Source: Candidatus Magasanikbacteria bacterium RIFOXYB2_FULL_38_10
Lineage (GTDB): Bacteria; Patescibacteriota; Patescibacteriia; Magasanikbacterales; UBA10003
DNA: 32,821 nucleotides
Direction of reading: 5' to 3'
Assembly (NCBI GenBank): GCA_001783145.1
Contig: MFQT01000015.1
Location: 1-32,821 of the forward strand
The position numbers and the translations under genes were made by a program. Below the pieces are notes generated by a model. It was given only the letters and a program-made list of their open reading frames with translations. It was not told where the DNA came from and made no database searches. Below, in pieces: positions 28,561 to 32,821 of the stretch. Positions within the stretch are counted from its first letter, which is position 1. Every line of letters begins with the position of its first letter.

Positions 28561-29916
28561 TCAGTTCGGGCATTCAGGCGGCCACGCGTAACCGATAATA
28601 GGATCTGGTCCCTTAAACACGTCGAGTCTCAAGTTGTCGTCGTCAGCGAGGGTGAGTCCGCCACCTCTAGAGTAGTCGATACGCACTGGCCGAGTTCCCG
28701 GCGGGTGATGTCCGGCCTTGCCAAAGACCTGCATGCCCTTCCGGTGGCCGGCGGAAGGCGCATCAACAAGGTCGGCGTCACCGGTCTTCGGATCGGGCGG
28801 AACCAGGTACCCCAGGAACCCGCCTGGTAACGGATGTTGGGCCAGCGACACTACGTCCGGGTTGTAGGAGCACGGTGTGAAGAGAGCATTTCCGCACTTG
28901 CCTCCTAGGCAACAGTAGTACTCCTTGCCTAAAGCCGCATCGTCGCTCTGGCGCTTCGTAAAAAACGCCACCCGGATCTTAGTCAGGCGGTGAAGGACGC
29001 CCTCACGATCCTTGAACGACGACAGGCCAGGCCAGGAACTCATGACCACGTCTTTTTTTAATACGTCTTTTTTGTCAATATGCTCGTCCGTGTACTCATA
29101 CACGGCAACGAAGTCGAGGCAAGCCTTCGTCTCGGGCTGGTCGACCAGTCGATAAAGGTCCGTGAACGACGCGCGTGATAAGTCTAGTTCCGTCGCTTCC
29201 TCTTGGCCCTCGGCCACTACCTGTTCACGGGTTAGTTCCCCAGGAGGTTGGTTCGGCGGAGCGTCCTTGGCCGTGCCCCTCTGGCCAGCCTCATGCGAGA
29301 GCACTGGACGCGAACCCCCGACGTCGTCCGATTGCTGACCGCTTGGGGCATCACTGTGGACATGCTGTGGACCGTGGCTGAGTGCCACGACGATAAAGGC
29401 AGAGACGACAACCAAGCCCGTGGTCACGGCTGTGGGCACGAGGTGCTTCCGCGGGCTAGCGCTACTGCGCGGCCCAAGGAATGGCTTCAATGGCAGAAGC
29501 AAAAACGTGGCGATCCGCTGAAGCCGCCACCGGCCTGAACGTTTCTCAGAGCTCTGTACATACGGCAATACGCGTCCGATCTCCTCCAGGTTGCCGTCCA
29601 AGCCCAAACCCGGAGTCTCGCGAGTCGGCGGTTCTTCCGGCAGTTTCATCTTCCGATGACCGGGATAGGCAATGTGGAAGCGCTCTACGAAATGTTGGCG
29701 TCCTTCGCTCTTCGGGTCTGGGAAGTAGTACCAGATGAGCTTCAGGAGAGTGCCCGGGCCGGCCGTCCCCTTTTCAAGCAGCTCGCCAAGCTGCTTCTTG
29801 TCGACTTCAGCCTGACTGATGACTGAGGCCCGAGAGACTCCGGCGGCAAGATCCTGCCGCAGACGCTGGGCAAGATAGTCACCAACATCAGTCCGCTTGT
29901 TCTCAGGCCGCGGCAT
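28561..29916 (-). CDS. Single-span membrane protein with Cys-rich outer domain
   Basis: This 451-residue protein starts at ATG 29916 with GGGGAG upstream. The N-terminal 90 residues are helical and could be a degenerate HTH-like or adaptor domain (DVGDYLAQRLRQDLAAGVSRASVISQAEVDKKQLGELLEKG). A single membrane helix (about 165-183, TAVTTGLVVVSAFIVVALS) separates it from a disordered Pro/Gly/Ser linker. The last 200 residues form an outer domain with paired cysteines (YYCCLGGKCGNALFTPC) and a closing WPPEC. The plan, cytoplasmic sensor plus outer disulfide domain, fits a signalling or envelope component, but no family is recognised. Confidence 0.65.
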   Translation of the reverse strand: MPRPENKRTDVGDYLAQRLRQDLAAGVSRASVISQAEVDKKQLGELLEKGTAGPGTLLKLIWYYFPDPKSEGRQHFVERFHIAYPGHRKMKLPEEPPTRETPGLGLDGNLEEIGRVLPYVQSSEKRSGRWRLQRIATFLLLPLKPFLGPRSSASPRKHLVPTAVTTGLVVVSAFIVVALSHGPQHVHSDAPSGQQSDDVGGSRPVLSHEAGQRGTAKDAPPNQPPGELTREQVVAEGQEEATELDLSRASFTDLYRLVDQPETKACLDFVAVYEYTDEHIDKKDVLKKDVVMSSWPGLSSFKDREGVLHRLTKIRVAFFTKRQSDDAALGKEYYCCLGGKCGNALFTPCSYNPDVVSLAQHPLPGGFLGYLVPPDPKTGDADLVDAPSAGHRKGMQVFGKAGHHPPGTRPVRIDYSRGGGLTLADDDNLRLDVFKGPDPIIGYAWPPECPN

Positions 29917-30047
29917 CGGGCGTTGGCTCCCCGGAAACTGTCTGTTTTCACCCCGTCTTCAAACGGAAACCCAGACTACCACAGCTTCTGACGCCATAGT
30001 ATTTCTCCCGGTTCGCCAAGAGCCAAGAAGCCGTTTTATAGCATAAG

Positions 30048-30073
30048 AAAACCCCAGCGTTGGAGCGCTGGGG
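30048..30073 (-). terminator. Intrinsic terminator of the second RNA
   Basis: CCCCAGCG (minus, 30073-30066) pairs with CGCTGGGG (30059-30052) and is followed by TTTTCTT. Confidence 0.85.
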
Positions 30074-30260
30074 TGGGAGGGGTGCCTCGGCGACGTTGCG
30101 TCGCACGGCGTCCTGGCCGGAGGGAGCCCGAAAAACTCCCGTGACCCGGCCCCGGTCCTGACCGACCGGTGGAACTTGGCTCCCGCGTCCCCCTGAAGGT
30201 CCGGAACTTCAGGGCGAAACAGGAACATCCACCATCGAATCAAACCGGTTCCTAAATGAT
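30048..30260 (-). ncRNA. Candidate structured RNA, about 210 nt
   Basis: A minus-strand unit bounded by a promoter (30267-30296) and a strong terminator (30048-30073) holds four clean hairpins in a row: 30191-30198 with 30207-30214 (8 bp), 30152-30157 with 30164-30169, 30122-30126 with 30136-30140, and 30090-30095 with 30099-30104. The open frame across it is not protein-like. It lies between the start of the Cys-rich membrane protein gene and the vWA operon. Its promoter -35 box is only 23 bases from the vWA start codon. I see no match to 6S, tmRNA, SRP or RNase P signatures. Confidence 0.6.
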
Positions 30261-30266
30261 ATCAAC

Positions 30267-30296
30267 ATGTTACGCCAAGGCGGCCGGGCCTGTCAA
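30267..30296 (-). promoter_or_regulatory. Promoter of the second RNA
   Basis: On the minus strand a perfect TTGACA (30296-30291), an 18-base spacer and TAACAT (30272-30267). Confidence 0.55.
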
Positions 30297-30319
30297 GGGC
30301 CAGCCGCAGGGAGGAGATC

Positions 30320-31750
30320 ATGCGGGATCGGCAGTGGCAACAGGGACTTGACCACGAAATTGGGTCCGGTGAGGACGTGGAGAAGGCTGCCGCGCGCTCT
30401 ATGAAGCTGCGCGCCCCCGCGCGCGATCACCAAGTTGAAGGGTCCATCAACGAGGGCCGCGTCCGGCCCTACGTGGTGGAGCGCGCAATCGCCCGGATCG
30501 CCGACTTGGACGAGTTGGTCCGCGCGGCGGGGTCGGATGTCGTTTCGAAGGTTGCGGCGGCGGCGTCCGCGCCCAATGCGGGGTTCGTGTTCACCATGGT
30601 TGTCTCGTGCACCGTATTTGATGGGTTCCTCCTGGCCGGGGGAATCGCGAACGCCATTCCCACCACCGAATCTTGGTGCGGTCAATTCGCCACCGGGCTG
30701 GGGGTCGCCGTCATGTGCACGTTGGGGGCGTGGGCTTTGGGCGTCGGTATCGTTGCTCTCGACATCGGCCGTTTCGGCCCCCTCGTCGCGTTGACGACCA
30801 GCGCCGTTGCTGGGTGGGTAGCCGGGGCCACTGTTGGCGAAGCCAGCGGTGACACGCCCGAAGCTACGCGCCTCCGCGCGGTTCTTTCCGCTGCTTCGCT
30901 CGCCGCCGCCTGCGTCCTTGAGGTTCTGGCCGCCGAGAGACGCAAGACGGTCAGTCCTGCCAAGGCCGCGGAAAGGGTACTTGCGCGGCTTGTGCATGAG
31001 CGCGACGCCCTGCTCAGCTACGTGGGGGCGTACCAGGACAGGGCGCTGGACGCTTGGCAGGCACATTTGGGCCAGCAGGCCGATCACCAAGATGCCTTGG
31101 TAGTGGGTCACTTCGCCCACCATCAGCAGGGCATTCGCAACAGGTGGGTCTGGCGGACCGTGGCCAGCGCCATCTCCAAATTCTTCGTTATCGCGCTGCT
31201 CGCTACCATTCCGGCAAGGCTCCATGCCGAAACGAAAGCGGTCGTCCTAGACGTCTCCGGCTCCGTTGCGGGAACCGGACTGGCCGACCAGGTGCTCGCC
31301 ACCACTCCGCTTTCGTACGGCGACTCCATTGAGGCGTTTGCGCTGGAGTGCACAGGCCTGCGGCCAATCTACCGCGCTACAATCCGCAGGGTGTCCGAGC
31401 CTCGGCACAAGCAGGACCTTGCGCGCGTACGGCAGGAACTGTCCGATGCCCTGTCTCGGGCCACCGGGGATTCCACCGACCAAGGCTGCAGCCCCATCGC
31501 TAGTTCCCTTGCGACGCTCGCGGCGGATCTCCAGATCCGTATTGCGCAGGGCGAGCCAGTCACCCTCGTCGTGGCGTCGGATTTCATCGAGAACGACGGC
31601 TACAACGCCGCTGATGGACAGGCGTTTCGCGATGTGAGCGTCGTAGTCGCGATGCCGCCGCCCTCTGGAAAAGACCCGTCGGTACGCGCACAGGCGATTG
31701 CCTTGGCCCGGAAGATCTTCGCTTCGGCCAAGTCGTTGATCTTCAAGTAG
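30320..31750 (+). CDS. Membrane-anchored vWA-domain protein
   Basis: This 476-residue protein starts behind a strong ribosome-binding site (GGGAGGAGA, 30309-30317). The N-terminal half has a charged cytoplasmic head (1-85) and four membrane helices (about 88-112, 123-148, 153-173, 186-205). A charged helical stretch with many His (HLGQQADHQDALVVGHFAHHQQ) leads to a fifth helix (282-302). A von Willebrand factor A domain follows, with VVLDVSGSVAG giving the MIDAS motif Asp311-x-Ser313-x-Ser315 and SDFIEND supplying Asp421. The Mg2+ site seems complete, so the domain should bind a partner. The next two genes follow at 9 and 2 bases. No described vWA system has this exact plan that I recall. Confidence 0.85.
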   Translation: MRDRQWQQGLDHEIGSGEDVEKAAARSMKLRAPARDHQVEGSINEGRVRPYVVERAIARIADLDELVRAAGSDVVSKVAAAASAPNAGFVFTMVVSCTVFDGFLLAGGIANAIPTTESWCGQFATGLGVAVMCTLGAWALGVGIVALDIGRFGPLVALTTSAVAGWVAGATVGEASGDTPEATRLRAVLSAASLAAACVLEVLAAERRKTVSPAKAAERVLARLVHERDALLSYVGAYQDRALDAWQAHLGQQADHQDALVVGHFAHHQQGIRNRWVWRTVASAISKFFVIALLATIPARLHAETKAVVLDVSGSVAGTGLADQVLATTPLSYGDSIEAFALECTGLRPIYRATIRRVSEPRHKQDLARVRQELSDALSRATGDSTDQGCSPIASSLATLAADLQIRIAQGEPVTLVVASDFIENDGYNAADGQAFRDVSVVVAMPPPSGKDPSVRAQAIALARKIFASAKSLIFK

Positions 31751-31759
31751 GAGGCGGCC

Positions 31760-32074
31760 ATGCAGACCCTCGGCAGCATCCTCCTGCTTCTCCTGTGCGT
31801 AGCCGGGTTTGGCGTCATGTTCAATGCCGCCTGGGCCAAGCGCTTATTCGGCTGGGTCATCGGCGTGGCGGCCTTATCGGCTTTCGCCATTGCCCTTTGG
31901 CACGTCGTCGCTGGGGCGTTGAACCAGGTCCTGCCCGGTGCCGACTTCGGACTGGTCGTCGGCCTCATCTTCCTCGGTGCGGCAGTGGTCAGGTTCGTGC
32001 GGCACCGCCGGGCTCTCACGAAGTGGTGGGGCGAACGCCCGACATCCATGAAATGGCGCGTGGACAGGGACTAG
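31760..32074 (+). CDS. Small membrane protein of the vWA operon
   Basis: This 104-residue protein has three membrane helices (about 5-22, 29-55, 62-80) and a basic cytoplasmic tail (RFVRHRRALTKWWGERPTSMKWRVDRD). A GGAGG ribosome-binding site overlaps the stop codon of the vWA gene, so translation is coupled. In a conjugation-like setting it could be a small inner-membrane partner of the ATPase that starts 2 bases after its stop. No family is recognised. Confidence 0.82.
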   Translation: MQTLGSILLLLLCVAGFGVMFNAAWAKRLFGWVIGVAALSAFAIALWHVVAGALNQVLPGADFGLVVGLIFLGAAVVRFVRHRRALTKWWGERPTSMKWRVDRD

Positions 32075-32076
32075 CA

Positions 32077-32821
32077 ATGATTACGGATACGACCACCCTT
32101 GCTTTGGCCCTGGGCCGCCTCGGACGGCGGAAGAAGCCCTCGGACGCGACGCCACCTGTCGGCGTTGTCGTCGGGCAGACCAACGCCGGCGCGCCAGTGC
32201 TGTGGCCCTCGCCCTCTCTCTCCCAGGCTTCGCACTCGGCCGTATTGGCCGCTTCCGGCGCCGGGAAAACCATCCTGACGAGTCTCGCCCTCTTGGGCGA
32301 GATCGCCTCGGACAACGGTCATGCCAAGGAGTCGCGACAAGGCACTGTTGTCCTGGACCCCAAGGGTGACCTCATCTCCACGCTTCTCATGGGCCTTGCC
32401 GCCGAATTGCCCGAACGATTGTCCGACGTGGTCTACCTCAACCCTTTTGTGGGTGGATTCCACTTCAATCTCTCGCTGCTAGCGCTCGGCAAGACCCCCT
32501 TGGACATCCGTGCCCATCAGATTGCGGCGCTCGTCGCCGCCGTCAGCACGGGGGTGGGGAGCCAGGCGCACCTTGGCGCTGGCGCCCGGCAGATCGACGT
32601 CCTCGAAGGAACCACCCTCGCGGCTTTAGACTGCGACCATCCCGAGGCGTCCGTCTTGTGGGCCTTGGACGCTCTCACGCAGAAGAAGGGAATGGGCCTG
32701 CTTGCCAAAGCGACGCGCTCGCGCCGGGCCCGGCAATTCCTTGAAGGCGCCAGCCTTTCTGACGAACTCAAAGCGTCGTGTTCGTCGCGCCTGCGCCTGG
32801 CATTTGCGGCGTCCGCAGATC
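32077..32821 (+). CDS. VirD4/TraG-like ATPase, 3' end outside window
   Basis: The first 248 residues are present and the frame runs off the window. The start is ATG 32077, two bases after the preceding stop. There is a Walker A loop ASGAGKT (59-65) and a VVLDPKGDL block (91-99), as in type IV coupling proteins and related DNA-transfer ATPases. A segment follows (SDVVYLNPFVGGFHFNLSLL) that parallels DDVVIFDPSDIERPVGLNML in the AT-rich-side ATPase at 5389. No membrane helix precedes the P-loop, so the small membrane protein encoded just upstream may provide the anchor. The C-terminal Walker B and the all-alpha domain are not visible. Confidence 0.8.
   Translation, partial: MITDTTTLALALGRLGRRKKPSDATPPVGVVVGQTNAGAPVLWPSPSLSQASHSAVLAASGAGKTILTSLALLGEIASDNGHAKESRQGTVVLDPKGDLISTLLMGLAAELPERLSDVVYLNPFVGGFHFNLSLLALGKTPLDIRAHQIAALVAAVSTGVGSQAHLGAGARQIDVLEGTTLAALDCDHPEASVLWALDALTQKKGMGLLAKATRSRRARQFLEGASLSDELKASCSSRLRLAFAASAD

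Noticed and set aside
30293-31225. 310-residue minus-strand frame
   Set aside because: It is the complement of the vWA gene, which has a strong ribosome-binding site, membrane helices and the MIDAS motif. GC-rich DNA often leaves such shadow frames open.
1-32821. CRISPR arrays or insertion sequences
   Set aside because: No regularly spaced direct repeats and no transposase-like protein were seen on either strand.

Overview
The window joins two stretches of very different character. Positions 1 to about 25,310 are AT-rich and compact, with short intergenic gaps, few Shine-Dalgarno sites and several promoters whose -10 box lies only a few bases before the start codon. The gene set (a TraG/HerA-type ATPase, dnaX, an RGG/CxxC zinc-ribbon protein, an RRM protein, a DedA protein, a one-piece transketolase, an ABC-F/DEAD-box pair) fits a small-genome Patescibacteria (CPR) bacterium. 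UGA is used as a stop codon (DEAD-box gene, anchored OB-like gene), so the code is the standard bacterial one. From about 25,350 to the end the DNA is mostly GC-rich, has clear GGAGG ribosome-binding sites, and carries unfamiliar genes. It is either a large foreign insertion or a chimeric contig.

Layout of the AT-rich part: 196-2022 is accessory DNA (a membrane-anchored small protein, a histidine-phosphatase-like gene enclosed in a 20-bp inverted repeat, a ParB-like protein, a Fic C-terminal remnant). 2082-3116 is an NAD-dependent epimerase. 3169-3719 on the minus strand has no credible gene but carries a consensus promoter, many nested helices and a terminator: a candidate ~550-nt structured RNA that I cannot assign to a family. 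Then come a CorA-like protein without a recognisable GMN motif (minus), an acidic protein with the conjugation-type ATPase, dnaX, tRNA-Gln(CUG), a rhodanese, a small acidic protein, two DnaA-box-like sites and a Dus enzyme. On the minus strand follow an OB-like/DedA/glycerate-kinase operon, an RRM protein, transketolase, the RGG zinc-ribbon protein (divergent from cspA), the DEAD-box/ABC-F operon with a terminator-like hairpin in its leader, a 20-residue basic peptide gene, and a possible seven-gene operon (25191 down to 20616). That operon holds a DUF4143 ATPase, an exonuclease-like fragment with an in-frame UGA, two small proteins, a zinc ribbon, a CSCS permease and a CaCA cation exchanger.

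Layout of the GC-rich part: a PD-(D/E)xK-like nuclease (minus) faces away from an AbiJ/HEPN-like gene (plus). A polytopic membrane protein of visibly lower GC and an anchored protein with a Cys-rich outer domain follow on the minus strand. A second candidate ncRNA of ~210 nt (minus, with promoter and terminator) lies beside a tightly spaced plus-strand operon: membrane-anchored vWA protein, three-helix membrane protein, and a VirD4/TraG-like ATPase cut by the window end. This last trio looks like part of a conjugation or membrane machine that I do not recognise as a described system.
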